Origin: JBCBGF01 sp038526915
GTDB taxonomy: Bacteria > Pseudomonadota > Alphaproteobacteria > Rhodobacterales > Rhodobacteraceae
DNA length: 64,000 nucleotides
Direction: 5' to 3'
Assembly (NCBI GenBank): GCA_038526915.1
Contig: JBCBGF010000002.1
Span: forward strand, 1 to 64,000
Below are positions 25,084 to 33,166 of the stretch, piece by piece; position 1 is the first letter of the stretch; the number at the start of each line of letters is the position of its first letter. Position numbers and translations under genes: made by a program. The notes beneath the pieces were generated by a model, which saw nothing but the letters and a program-made list of their open reading frames with translations, ran no database searches and was not told the DNA's origin.

Positions 25084-26297
25084 GCAGACCCTCCCACCGG
25101 GCGGGGGGCACCGATCAGGCGGTCGAACTCGGCGATCTCATCGGCGGTAAAAACCTCCTCAATCGGGGTCAGCCCGTCATAGCGCCCCGTCAGCCCCGCA
25201 TCCTGATGCACCTCGCGCACGATATCCCAGCGCCGCTCATCCCGCGCGATCTTGGCCGCGATGGCCCGGCCATCGTCGGTCGCCACACCATCCGGGCGCA
25301 CCAACCCCTCGGCACTCAGCACCCGGATCGTATAGGGCTCAAGAATGCTCTCCCCCCGTGCTAGCGCCAAAAGACCCTGTCGCCGATGCACGCGCCTTTG
25401 GAACCGGCGGTGGCGGATCAGGGCCGCGGCCACACCGCGCGCAGGGGCGAAGAAGAGCGACAGACCAAAGAGCGTCGCCGACACCAGCACGATGATCGGC
25501 CCGGTCGGCAGGGCAGGGGCCGAGGCTGAAATCGCGGCCCCCACATAGCCCGCAACCCCGCCCAGAACGCCCGCATACCAGACGACCTTGTCGCTTTCCT
25601 CTGTCCAGAACCGCGCGGTGACGGGCGGGATGATCAGCATCGCCACGATCAGGACAAGCCCCACCAGCTTCAGCCCGATCACCGTGACCGCCAGCACCAG
25701 CGCCATCATCGCCAGATCGATCCGCCGCACGTCATAGCCGTTTGCCGCCGCAAACTCAGGATCGAACGCCACAAGTGTCATGGGCCGCCGGAGAATGAAG
25801 GTCGCGCAGACAGCCAGCGCGCCGCCCACCGCGATCACGACGGCATCCTGGAACAGCATGCCTGCCGTTGCCCCCAAAAGAAAATCCTCAAGCCCCGCCT
25901 GACGCCCCGTGCTCATGGTTTGGATGATCGTCAAAAGCACGACACCCACCCCGAAAAACACCGATAAAACCGCGCCGATGGCCGTATCCTCCGACAGGCG
26001 CGTGCGCCGGACCATCCACTCCACCACCAACAACCCCAGCCAGGCCGACAGTGCCGATCCGGCCAGAAGGCCCACCAGATTGCGCCCGTCCCCGCCAGCC
26101 CAAACCATCGCCATGAAGGCCAGCCCTACGCCGGGCAGGGTCGCATGCGCCACCGCGTCCGAGACAAGCGCGCGTTTTCTCAGGAATAGAAACGTGCCTG
26201 ACGCCCCGGCGGAGAACCCAAGCAGGGCGGCACCGATTGCCACAAGGGCGGCGTTATAACCCGCCCCAAGAAACAGCGCTTCAAGGAAAGGTGACAC
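25080..26297 (-). CDS. mntC: Mn/Zn ABC transporter permease with C-terminal cytoplasmic domain
   Basis: This 405-residue protein probably starts at GTG 26297, four bases after the ATPase stop; an in-frame start further upstream would run back into the ATPase gene. Residues 1 to about 275 are an ABC-3 permease with RKRALVSDAVAHATLPGVG and LKLVGLVLIVAMLIIPPVTA. About 115 further residues follow: a basic linker RRFQRRVHRRQ, then a winged-helix-like segment (LEPYTIRVLSAEGLVRPDG) and an acidic tail. Similar tails occur on permeases of mnt/sit importers, and the chlamydial YtgCR protein is a known permease-DtxR fusion. This tail might therefore sense metal or control transport. Confidence 0.82.
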   Translation of the reverse strand: MSPFLEALFLGAGYNAALVAIGAALLGFSAGASGTFLFLRKRALVSDAVAHATLPGVGLAFMAMVWAGGDGRNLVGLLAGSALSAWLGLLVVEWMVRRTRLSEDTAIGAVLSVFFGVGVVLLTIIQTMSTGRQAGLEDFLLGATAGMLFQDAVVIAVGGALAVCATFILRRPMTLVAFDPEFAAANGYDVRRIDLAMMALVLAVTVIGLKLVGLVLIVAMLIIPPVTARFWTEESDKVVWYAGVLGGVAGYVGAAISASAPALPTGPIIVLVSATLFGLSLFFAPARGVAAALIRHRRFQRRVHRRQGLLALARGESILEPYTIRVLSAEGLVRPDGVATDDGRAIAAKIARDERRWDIVREVHQDAGLTGRYDGLTPIEEVFTADEIAEFDRLIGAPRPVGGSA

Positions 26298-26301
26298 CAG
26301 A

Positions 26302-27123
26302 TCAGGCGCTTGCGAGCGCGAGTTGATCCAATTGCGTGGCCGCCAGCCGCCCGCCATAGGTGGCGTTCAGCATTTCGGGCGTGAAGGTTGTGGCGACGGG
26401 GCCCTCGGCAATCCGGCGGACATTGATCATAAAAACATGATCGAAGTAGTCGCGCACGGTGCTCAGGTCATGGTGGACACAGACCACCGCTTTGCCGCGC
26501 GCCTTGAGATCGGACAGCACGTCGATGATCGCCCGCTCGGTCGCGGCATCGACACCCGCAAAGGGTTCGTCCAGAAGATAAAGATCGGCATCCTGGGCCA
26601 ATGCGCGGGCCAGAAAAACCCGCTGCTGCTGGCCGCCCGAAAGCTGCCCGATCTGGCGATCGGCGAAATCGGTCATGCCCACCCGGTCAAGACAGGCGCG
26701 CGCCTGATCAGTGTGCGCACCCGTCAGCCGACCAAGCAAGCCCACACGCCGGAACCGGCCCATCAGAACGACATCCAAAACTGTCGTCGGAAAGTCCCAA
26801 TCAACACTCGCGCGCTGCGGGACATAGGCGATGCGGTCCCGCGCCTCACTGACGGGCTGCCCAAAAACGCTCGCCTCGCCCGCAAGACGCGGCACAATGC
26901 CAAGTGCCGCCTTGAGCAGGGTCGACTTACCAGCGCCGTTGGGCCCGATGATCGCCGTCATCGTCGCCGGTTGGAACGTGGCGTCTACCGAGAAGACTGC
27001 CGGCTTTTCCCCATAAGATACCGTCAACCCGCGCACCGCCAGCGGCACCTCCGGCCCCGGCGCAGGATTGCGCATCAGGTGACCGTCGGACGTGGCAAGC
27101 GTGGGTTCGGACGTGGCGATCAT
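26302..27123 (-). CDS. mntB: Mn/Zn ABC transporter ATPase
   Basis: This 273-residue ABC ATPase has Walker A IIGPNGAGKSTLLKA near residue 58, signature LSGGQQQRVFLARAL near 160 and Walker B LYLLDEPFAGVDAATE near 182, with the H-loop in CVHHDLS. The QRASVDWDFPTTVLDVVLMG block (near 110) is typical of manganese/zinc importers of the MntB/SitB/ZnuC group. Its ATG overlaps the binding-protein stop by one base (TGATG), so the two are translationally coupled. Confidence 0.9.
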   Translation of the reverse strand: MIATSEPTLATSDGHLMRNPAPGPEVPLAVRGLTVSYGEKPAVFSVDATFQPATMTAIIGPNGAGKSTLLKAALGIVPRLAGEASVFGQPVSEARDRIAYVPQRASVDWDFPTTVLDVVLMGRFRRVGLLGRLTGAHTDQARACLDRVGMTDFADRQIGQLSGGQQQRVFLARALAQDADLYLLDEPFAGVDAATERAIIDVLSDLKARGKAVVCVHHDLSTVRDYFDHVFMINVRRIAEGPVATTFTPEMLNATYGGRLAATQLDQLALASA

Positions 27124-28079
27124 CAGTTCAACAGCCCCTGCATCCCGGCATCGGGAACTTCGCCCCCCAGTGCGCCTGCAATCGTCGTGGCATTGTGATC
27201 GATCATGCCCACATAGGTGCCTTCATAGGTGCCATCGGCCCCCATCGCGTCGGAATAGAGCGTGCCGCCGATCACCACCTCATGCCCCTGCGCCGCGGCC
27301 CCTTCGATCAGCGCGCGAATGTTGCGGTCTGAGACCGAGCTTTCGACAAAGACCGCGCGGATATCGCGGCTGACAAGCAGGTCGACCAGTTCCCCGATGC
27401 GCTGTAGGCCAGCTTCGGATTCGGTTGAGATGCCCTGAATGCCCATCACTTCGAACCCATACGCTGATCCAAAGTAGTTGAAGGCATCATGGGCGGACAA
27501 CAGCACCCGACTTTCTGCTGGAACCGAGCTCAGAACCTCGGTGGTATACCGCGCAAGCTCTTCCAATTCGGCCAGATGCACGTCGGCATTGGCGCGGAAG
27601 GCGGCTTCCTGCGCGGGTGCGGCCTCGATCAGCGTGTCGCGCACCGTCAGGACCACCCGCGACCAGAGGTTGGGGTTCATCCAGACATGGGGATCGCGCT
27701 TGTCGGCGTAATCATCATGACCCAGCAACAAGTTGTCCGGCAGGTCCTCCGCCACTGCCACGACGGTGGTTTCCTCTGCCAGATCCCGCAGGAAATCCTC
27801 CATCTGCGCTTCTAAATAGAGGCCATGCCAAAGGACGACGTCCGCCTTGGCCAGCGCCACGATGTCCGACCGGGTCTGGCGATAGGCGTGGGGATCGACG
27901 CCTGGGCCCATCAGGGCTTGGACGTCCACATGGTCCCCGCCGACCTGACGCGCGGCATCGGCGATCATGCCGGTTGTGGTGACAATGCGCAGCTTGTCTT
28001 CGGCAAGTGCGGCACCAGCGGGCAGGGTCAAGGCGGCTGCAAAGGCAGCGGCGGCAAGCAAAGAACGGCGTGTCAGCAA
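27123..28079 (-). CDS. mntA: Mn/Zn ABC transporter substrate-binding protein
   Basis: This 318-residue cluster A-I binding protein has a signal peptide (about residues 1-26, ending ALA-E). Metal ligands typical of the family are visible: His in GVDPHAYRQT near 64, His in DPHVWMNP near 131, Glu in VFVESS near 245 and Asp in MIDHN near 290. A short acidic/His stretch (LLGHDDYADKRD) precedes DPHVWMNP, but there is no long His-rich loop. That favours manganese or iron (MntA/SitA/PsaA type) over high-affinity zinc (ZnuA type). It is the first gene of the importer operon, behind a strong promoter with two Fur-family boxes. Confidence 0.88.
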   Translation of the reverse strand: MLTRRSLLAAAAFAAALTLPAGAALAEDKLRIVTTTGMIADAARQVGGDHVDVQALMGPGVDPHAYRQTRSDIVALAKADVVLWHGLYLEAQMEDFLRDLAEETTVVAVAEDLPDNLLLGHDDYADKRDPHVWMNPNLWSRVVLTVRDTLIEAAPAQEAAFRANADVHLAELEELARYTTEVLSSVPAESRVLLSAHDAFNYFGSAYGFEVMGIQGISTESEAGLQRIGELVDLLVSRDIRAVFVESSVSDRNIRALIEGAAAQGHEVVIGGTLYSDAMGADGTYEGTYVGMIDHNATTIAGALGGEVPDAGMQGLLN

Positions 28080-28117
28080 CGGTCCATCCTCACAGACTGC
28101 TAATGTGATCTTGGGAT

Positions 28118-28146
28118 AATATTGAGAAGCATTCGCAAAAAGTCAA
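28118..28146 (-). promoter_or_regulatory. Strong sigma70-like promoter of the metal importer operon
   Basis: On the minus strand, TTGACT (28146-28141) and TATTAT (28123-28118) are separated by exactly 17 bases, followed by mntA 39 bases later. Two Fur/Mur-like boxes overlap or abut it. Confidence 0.75.
28121..28138. promoter_or_regulatory. Fur/Mur-like box 1, inside the spacer
   Basis: Read on the minus strand, the site is TTGCGAATGCTTCTCAAT. It resembles the GCAAATGCTTCTCATTTGC-type motif described for alphaproteobacterial manganese-responsive Mur. It shares the 13-base core GAAGCATTCGCAA (28126-28138) with box 2 and covers the promoter spacer and -10 region, so binding should repress. Confidence 0.65.
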
Positions 28147-28151
28147 TGCTT

Positions 28152-28168
28152 TTGCGAAGCATTCGCAA
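28152..28168. promoter_or_regulatory. Fur/Mur-like box 2, upstream of the -35
   Basis: TTGCGAAGCATTCGCAA has perfect 7-base arms around a 3-base centre. Its core GAAGCATTCGCAA at 28156-28168 repeats the core of box 1 exactly 30 bases away, about three helical turns. Confidence 0.65.
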
Positions 28169-28211
28169 GTAGAGGGTGCAGGTATGTGGTGGAACGCTGA
28201 AAAATTAGCCG

Positions 28212-29603
28212 TCAGGTCAAAGCGGTTTTCACACGCACCAGCATGTCCGACAGGGTGGCATCGGCCCGGTCCTGCGTCCCCGCCTCGACATACACACGGC
28301 ACTCCGGCGCATTGCCGGAGGGGCGCAAGTGGATGATCAGGCCGTCCTGGAACGTCGCCCGAAACCCGTCGGTATCATCCACTTCGGCGATGTCGCCATA
28401 GGGGGCAAACAGCGCCCCCCGCGCGTCAGACCCGGCAAAGAGGTCCGCGATCAGCGCTTTGGACTTCTCGGTCGCCACCTCGACCAACCGATCCGCCGCG
28501 GTAAAGCGCGGGGGCAGGGCGGCGTTCAATTCCGCGATGCTTTGCCCCGACGCGCGCGCCAGCGCGAGCGGTGCGACAATCGGCAAGACGCAATCGCGGG
28601 TCATCAGAGGCGCAAGTGTACGCCCATCTGCCTGCGCCTCAAACCCGATCAGAAAGCCGCCATTGGCCTCATACCCCACCACATCCGTCGCGCCAGCCGC
28701 CAGGGCCGCCTCCATACCTGCAATCACATAGGGCGACCCGATGCGCGTGCGGTGAACGGTGGTGTCGTCCAGCGCCTCGGCCAGCGTATTGGAGGACACC
28801 GGCGTCACCAGCGTCTTCGCCCCGAGCGCCTGCGCCGTCATCGGGCCCAGTCGGTCGCCGGGTATCACATGGCCCTTCGCATCCGCCAGCATCGGCCGGT
28901 CGGCATCCCCATCGGTTGAGACGACGGCGTGCAGGCCATGCTCAGCCGCCCACCCCGCCAGCATGCCCTGCGTTTCGGGATCCAGAGCCTCCGTATCGAC
29001 CGGAATGAACGTGTCAGACCGCCCGAGAGGCACAACGTCGGCCCCCAGACCTGCCAGGATGTCCGAAAGGCATGCCCGCGCGGCAGAGCTGTGTTCATAG
29101 ACGCCGATCCGCAACCCTGCGAGCGCGTCGGAGGAGAAGAACGACGTGTAACGTGTGGTGAACGCTGCCAGCGCGGTGCTATCGGTCTCCATCTTAGGCT
29201 CCGCATCCGCGGCGGGGGGCAACGCCACCATCGCCTGCGCAATCGCCGTTTCATCGTCTTTCGTGATTTCACCGAACCGGGTGTAGAACTTCAGCCCGTT
29301 GCGGTCTGCCGGGATATGACTGCCGGTGATCATGATGGCAGCGGTCCCCTGGGTCATCGCCGCCAGCGCCAGGGCAGGCGTAGGCAACACGCCGCAATCA
29401 ATCGCCCGCAACCCCGCCCGCGCGGCCCCTTGCGCCACGGCCCGCGCAATCCGGGGCGAGCTGTCCCGCAGGTCCTGTCCGATCAGCACCGACCCGTTGG
29501 TCTCGGCCCCGCTCAGAAAAGCTTGGGCATAGTCTGCGCACAAGCCATCGGTCAACTCGGTGACAAGGCCGCGCAGGCCGCTGGTTCCGAACTTGGGGGG
29601 CAT
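28212..29603 (-). CDS. Phosphohexomutase (phosphomannomutase/phosphoglucomutase family)
   Basis: This 463-residue four-domain alpha-D-phosphohexomutase interconverts hexose 1- and 6-phosphates for sugar-nucleotide supply. It begins FGTSGLRG. It has the active-site phosphoserine loop TGSHIPADRNGLKFY near residue 93, metal loop STDGDADRP near 229, sugar-binding GYEANGGF near 309 and the C-terminal phosphate site RPSGNAPECR near 428. In the phosphoserine loop, HIPADRNG replaces the common HNPxxYNG. Whether it acts on mannose, glucose or glucosamine phosphate cannot be decided here. It starts 25 bases after the stop of the small monooxygenase gene on the same strand. Confidence 0.88.
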   Translation of the reverse strand: MPPKFGTSGLRGLVTELTDGLCADYAQAFLSGAETNGSVLIGQDLRDSSPRIARAVAQGAARAGLRAIDCGVLPTPALALAAMTQGTAAIMITGSHIPADRNGLKFYTRFGEITKDDETAIAQAMVALPPAADAEPKMETDSTALAAFTTRYTSFFSSDALAGLRIGVYEHSSAARACLSDILAGLGADVVPLGRSDTFIPVDTEALDPETQGMLAGWAAEHGLHAVVSTDGDADRPMLADAKGHVIPGDRLGPMTAQALGAKTLVTPVSSNTLAEALDDTTVHRTRIGSPYVIAGMEAALAAGATDVVGYEANGGFLIGFEAQADGRTLAPLMTRDCVLPIVAPLALARASGQSIAELNAALPPRFTAADRLVEVATEKSKALIADLFAGSDARGALFAPYGDIAEVDDTDGFRATFQDGLIIHLRPSGNAPECRVYVEAGTQDRADATLSDMLVRVKTALT

Positions 29604-29628
29604 GGGAACGCTCCTTCCTGGGTCGCGG

Positions 29629-29919
29629 CTAGGGCACGCAGCGGGTATAGGCCCGCGCCGTTTTTGACGCCATCAGCGGACCGGCGGCGGCATTGAACGC
29701 CTCGTAATGCGGTGTCTTTACGTGATGCTGGAATGCGGCCTCATCAGTGTAGACCTCATAAAGCAGGATCTGATGCGGATCATCGCGGTCTTGCACCACA
29801 TCGAACTGGTGGCATCCCGGTTCATCCGCCACCGACGCCCGCGCGTTCTCAGCCATCAGAGGCAAAAAGCAATCTAATTCACCTGGCGCAACGACGATCT
29901 CGACTGTCAGCACGAACAT
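29629..29919 (-). CDS. Antibiotic biosynthesis monooxygenase (ABM) domain protein
   Basis: This 96-residue single ABM-fold protein is of the YgiN/LsrG type. It opens MFVLTVEIVVAPGELDCFL. The family blocks EPGCHQFDVVQDRDDPHQILLYEVY and the FQHHVKTPHY segment lie in the second half; its paired-His region is typical of this family of small oxygenases and autoinducer-modifying enzymes. The substrate is unknown. It is divergent from the pirin gene across a 149-base region with two palindromes, so the two may share regulation, as quinone or oxidative-stress genes often do. Confidence 0.82.
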   Translation of the reverse strand: MFVLTVEIVVAPGELDCFLPLMAENARASVADEPGCHQFDVVQDRDDPHQILLYEVYTDEAAFQHHVKTPHYEAFNAAAGPLMASKTARAYTRCVP

Positions 29920-29996
29920 GCCCGCTCTCCCCTTTCGCTGCGTTGTCCGGTACGAGGGACGCTAGGTCAAGCACCCGCGCACCGACACAGCCTCTG

Positions 29997-30009
29997 TGCA
30001 AAATTTGCA
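29997..30009. promoter_or_regulatory. Palindrome upstream of pirin
   Basis: TGCAAAATTTGCA has perfect 6-base arms around a single central base. It overlaps the likely -35 element (TTGCAG, 30005-30010) of the pirin promoter. Confidence 0.45.
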
Positions 30010-30032
30010 GATGGTTTCGCAGAATTGATAGT
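30005..30032 (+). promoter_or_regulatory. Candidate pirin promoter
   Basis: TTGCAG (30005-30010) and GATAGT (30027-30032) lie 16 bases apart. The predicted transcription start falls at the second palindrome (30038-30051). Confidence 0.4.
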
Positions 30033-30037
30033 TTATG

Positions 30038-30051
30038 TGCGTTGCAACGCA
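30038..30051. promoter_or_regulatory. Perfect 14-bp palindrome at the pirin transcription start
   Basis: TGCGTTGCAACGCA is a perfect palindrome placed just downstream of the candidate -10 and upstream of the pirin ribosome-binding site. It is a plausible repressor operator. The regulator is not identified. Confidence 0.5.
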
Positions 30052-30068
30052 ACAATAGGAGGCCTGAG

Positions 30069-31007
30069 ATGAGCTGGAACCCTGCTCTCGACCCCGATTG
30101 CCCGACCGGCGATGCCGTCGATGCCATCGACACCCTCATCATTCCGCGTGCCCGTGATCTTGGGGCGCTGGAGGTGCGGCGTGCACTGCCTGCGCCCAAG
30201 CGTCAGATGGTGGGGCCGTTTATTTTCTTCGACCAGATGGGCCCGGCAGAGTTTCTGCCGACCAAGGGCCTCGACGTGCGCCCGCACCCACATATCGGGC
30301 TGGCCACGATCAGTTATCTCTACACCGGTAAGATGCACCACCGCGACAGCCTTGGCACCGACGCCTGGATCGAGCCGGGGGCGGTGAACTGGATGGTCGC
30401 AGGGCATGGGATCACCCATTCCGAGCGCACCGATGATGAAACGCAAACCGCGCCGATGCCGTTCTTTGGCATTCAGACCTGGGTCGCGCTGCCCAAGGAC
30501 CACGAAGACCGCCCGCCAGAGTTCCAGCATGCCGGCAAAGACGCGTTGCCGTTCATGGAAGGCGAGGGCAAGCAGGTCCGCCTGATCCTGGGCAACGCCT
30601 ATGGGGAAGAGGCACCGGTGAACGTCGCGTCCGAGATGTTTTATGCCGACGCGGTGCTGGAGGCTGGTGCCAAAATCCCGTTGCCTGACAACCATGAAGA
30701 CCGCGGTGTTTATGTTGTTGACGGTTCGGTCGTCGTGGGAAGCGACACCTATGAGGCCGGCCAAATGATGGTCTTCCGCCCCGGTGATCGGATCTCACTG
30801 ACGGCGGGTGAACGTGGGGCGCGACTGATGCTGTTGGGCGGTGAGACCCTGGAAGGCCCGCGCTACATCTGGTGGAACTTCGTCGCCTCCTCGAAGGAGC
30901 GGATCGAAGAAGCCAAGGAAGCCTGGCGGCGCGAAGACTGGGGCCATGGCAGGTTCAGCCTGCCAATGGGCGACGATCAGGAGTTTATCCCGCTGCCTGA
31001 AAAATAG
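30069..31007 (+). CDS. Pirin family protein
   Basis: This 312-residue bicupin starts at ATG 30069 behind AGGAGG; the longer in-frame extension is rejected because it runs through the promoter region. The N-terminal cupin shows GPFIFFDQMGP, RPHPHIGLATISYLYTG and MVAGHGITHSERT, which carry the metal-binding His residues of pirin and of quercetinase-type enzymes. The C-terminal pirin_C domain follows, with the GGETLEGPRYIWWNFV block near residue 260. Bacterial pirins are metal-dependent and several have quercetin dioxygenase activity. It is followed by a hairpin at 31020-31045. Confidence 0.9.
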   Translation: MSWNPALDPDCPTGDAVDAIDTLIIPRARDLGALEVRRALPAPKRQMVGPFIFFDQMGPAEFLPTKGLDVRPHPHIGLATISYLYTGKMHHRDSLGTDAWIEPGAVNWMVAGHGITHSERTDDETQTAPMPFFGIQTWVALPKDHEDRPPEFQHAGKDALPFMEGEGKQVRLILGNAYGEEAPVNVASEMFYADAVLEAGAKIPLPDNHEDRGVYVVDGSVVVGSDTYEAGQMMVFRPGDRISLTAGERGARLMLLGGETLEGPRYIWWNFVASSKERIEEAKEAWRREDWGHGRFSLPMGDDQEFIPLPEK

Positions 31008-31019
31008 GCCGGGGGCAGG

Positions 31020-31045
31020 GCAGGGCGCGCTGATCTGCGCCCTGC
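31020..31045 (+). terminator. GC-rich hairpin after pirin
   Basis: GCAGGGCGC (31020-31028) pairs with GCGCCCTGC (31037-31045) across an 8-base loop. No T-run follows, so termination efficiency is uncertain. Confidence 0.5.
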
Positions 31046-31111
31046 ACGCGCTCGTGTGTAGCACCGTCCATGATTTGCACTATCTTCGCAAAAAACACGC
31101 GGAGGTACTGC

Positions 31112-32959
31112 ATGGGTCGCATGGGAATGACATGGGTTGCAGCGGCGGCATTCGCCCTCGCAACCGCGCCAGCAACAGCAAATGACATCACGGTCAGCCA
31201 CGGCATCTCCAGCTTCGGTGATCTGAAATACCCCCCCGACTTCCCCCATTTCGACTATGTGAACCCCGACGCCCCCATCGGCGGCACCATCAGTTTCCGC
31301 GGCACGGGTGCCTCGCGCACCTTCGATAGCCTGAACTTCTTCATCCTCGCAGGCGAACCCGCGCAGGGCCTGTTGCGCCTCTATGACCGCCTTCTGGTCC
31401 GCGCCTGGGATGAACCCGACAGCTATTACGGAGAGGTGGCCGAGACCATCGAATACCCCGCCGACCGCAGCTGGGTGATCTTCAACATGCGCCCCGAGGC
31501 GCGGTTCTCTGACGGCGAACCAATCACCGCCGAAGACATCGCCTACACCGTGGAAGCTATCAAAACGCAGGCCTCTCCTCGCTTTCAGATCCTCTTCGAA
31601 GACGTTGAAAGCACAGAGATTCTGGGCGAACACCGGATCAAGGTGAACTTCGCCGAAGGCGCCCAGACCCGCGACCTGATCGCCGAGGTCGGCAACTTCC
31701 CGATCCTGCCAAAGCACTACTATGAGACGGTCGAGTTCACCGACTCGACACTTGAGCCACCCGTGGGTTCGGGCCTCTACGTGGTCGATGACGTCGATCC
31801 CGGCCGGTCCATCACATATTGCCGCAATCCCGACTATTGGGGCGCGGACCTGCCGGTGAACATCGGCCGCGAGAATTTCGAATGCATGCGCTACGAATAC
31901 TTCGCCGAAAACACCGCCGCGTTCGAGGCACTCAAATCTGGTGGCTACCTCTTCCATGAGGAATTCACCTCAGCGATCTGGGCCACGGGCTATGACTTTC
32001 CGGCGCTTGACCGCGGATGGGTCGTGCAAGAAGTGCTGGACGACAACCGCCCCTCAGGCGCTCAAGGCTACTGGTTCAACCTGCGCCGCCCGCAATTGCA
32101 GGACATCCGCGTCCGTCAGGCGATCAGCAAGATGTTCAACTTCGAATGGACGAACGAGACGTTATTCTACGGCCTCTACGGCCGCACCGATAGCTTCTGG
32201 GAAAACTCCGTTATGCAAGCCGAAGGTGTGCCCGAGGGCGAAGAACTGGCCTTCCTAGAACAATATCGCGACCGGCTGGAGCCTGCGGTCTTCACTGAAC
32301 CCGCCGTCACGCCCTTTGTCAGCGGGAACCGCACGCTCGACCGGGGTGCTTTGCGCGAGGCCTCGGCCCTGCTTGATGAGGCGGGCTGGACCGTGGGCGA
32401 CGATGGTATGCGTCGCAATGCAGATGGGGAGTTGCTGACGATCGAGATTGTCGATGACAGCCCCGGCTTTGACAGGATCTCGCTGCCCTACGTCGAAAAC
32501 CTGCAACGCGCGGGCATCGACGCGCGCTGGGTGCGCATCGACAGCGCGCAGATGCAGCAGCGGCAGGAGGATTTTGATTACGACATGGCCATCGGCCGCT
32601 TTGTGTTGTCGCTCAGCCCGGGGCAGGAGCTCAAGACGCTCTTTGGCTCCCAATCGGCAGATCGACCCGGCTCTTTCAACCTGTCGGGCATCGCTGATCC
32701 GGTGGTCGATGAGATGATCGACGCGGTGTTAGAGGCTGAAACCCGCGAAATAATGGAGGTTCGGGTCAAAGCGCTCGACCGCGTTTTGCGCTTGAAACAA
32801 ATCTGGGTACCGCAGTGGACCAAGGGCGCCCACTGGCTGGCCTATTGGGATGTGTTCGGTCGGCCCGAGACCAAGCCGCCCTATGACCGGGGCGAGGATT
32901 ATTGGTGGTTCGACGAGGCCAAGTACGAGGACCTGCGCGCGCAAGGCGCCCTTCGCTAG
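31112..32959 (+). CDS. Oligopeptide-type ABC substrate-binding protein, YejA-like
   Basis: This 615-residue SBP_bac_5 family protein starts at ATG 31112, six bases after GGAGG. A signal peptide covers about residues 1-23 (ending ATA-N). The mature start ITVSHGISSFGDLKYP and the later GYWFNLRRPQLQDIRVRQAI and FWENSVMQAEG resemble YejA, the binding protein of peptide/microcin C-type importers. No permease or ATPase gene is adjacent in this window; a tRNA follows. It either works with a transporter encoded elsewhere or has been separated from its operon. Confidence 0.85.
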   Translation: MGRMGMTWVAAAAFALATAPATANDITVSHGISSFGDLKYPPDFPHFDYVNPDAPIGGTISFRGTGASRTFDSLNFFILAGEPAQGLLRLYDRLLVRAWDEPDSYYGEVAETIEYPADRSWVIFNMRPEARFSDGEPITAEDIAYTVEAIKTQASPRFQILFEDVESTEILGEHRIKVNFAEGAQTRDLIAEVGNFPILPKHYYETVEFTDSTLEPPVGSGLYVVDDVDPGRSITYCRNPDYWGADLPVNIGRENFECMRYEYFAENTAAFEALKSGGYLFHEEFTSAIWATGYDFPALDRGWVVQEVLDDNRPSGAQGYWFNLRRPQLQDIRVRQAISKMFNFEWTNETLFYGLYGRTDSFWENSVMQAEGVPEGEELAFLEQYRDRLEPAVFTEPAVTPFVSGNRTLDRGALREASALLDEAGWTVGDDGMRRNADGELLTIEIVDDSPGFDRISLPYVENLQRAGIDARWVRIDSAQMQQRQEDFDYDMAIGRFVLSLSPGQELKTLFGSQSADRPGSFNLSGIADPVVDEMIDAVLEAETREIMEVRVKALDRVLRLKQIWVPQWTKGAHWLAYWDVFGRPETKPPYDRGEDYWWFDEAKYEDLRAQGALR

Positions 32960-32978
32960 GCTTTGCCCGCAATCGCGC

Positions 32979-33007
32979 TTGACGGGGCCGGGGGGTGCGC
33001 CTAGAAC
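32979..33007 (+). promoter_or_regulatory. Promoter of tRNA-Asp
   Basis: TTGACG (32979-32984) and TAGAAC (33002-33007) are separated by exactly 17 bases, 38 bases before the tRNA 5' end. Confidence 0.65.
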
Positions 33008-33045
33008 GCGCAGATGTTCGGGGCCATGTTCCGGACAGGCAGTGA

Positions 33046-33122
33046 GCGGTTGTAGCTCAGTTGGTTAGAGTACCGGCCTGTCACGCCGGGGGTCGCGGGT
33101 TCGAGCCCCGTCAACCGCGCCA
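33046..33122 (+). tRNA. tRNA-Asp (anticodon GTC)
   Basis: This 77-base cloverleaf has acceptor stem GCGGTTG pairing with CAACCGC. The D arm contains GCTCAGTTGGTTAGAG. The anticodon stem CCGGC/GCCGG encloses CTGTCAC, giving anticodon GTC. The T arm has TTCGAGC, and the 3' CCA (33120-33122) is encoded. No integrase or duplicated 3' end was seen nearby. Confidence 0.97.
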
Positions 33123-33166
33123 CATTCCCCTTGCAATCGAATGATCCCACCGGCACGGCTGGAGCC

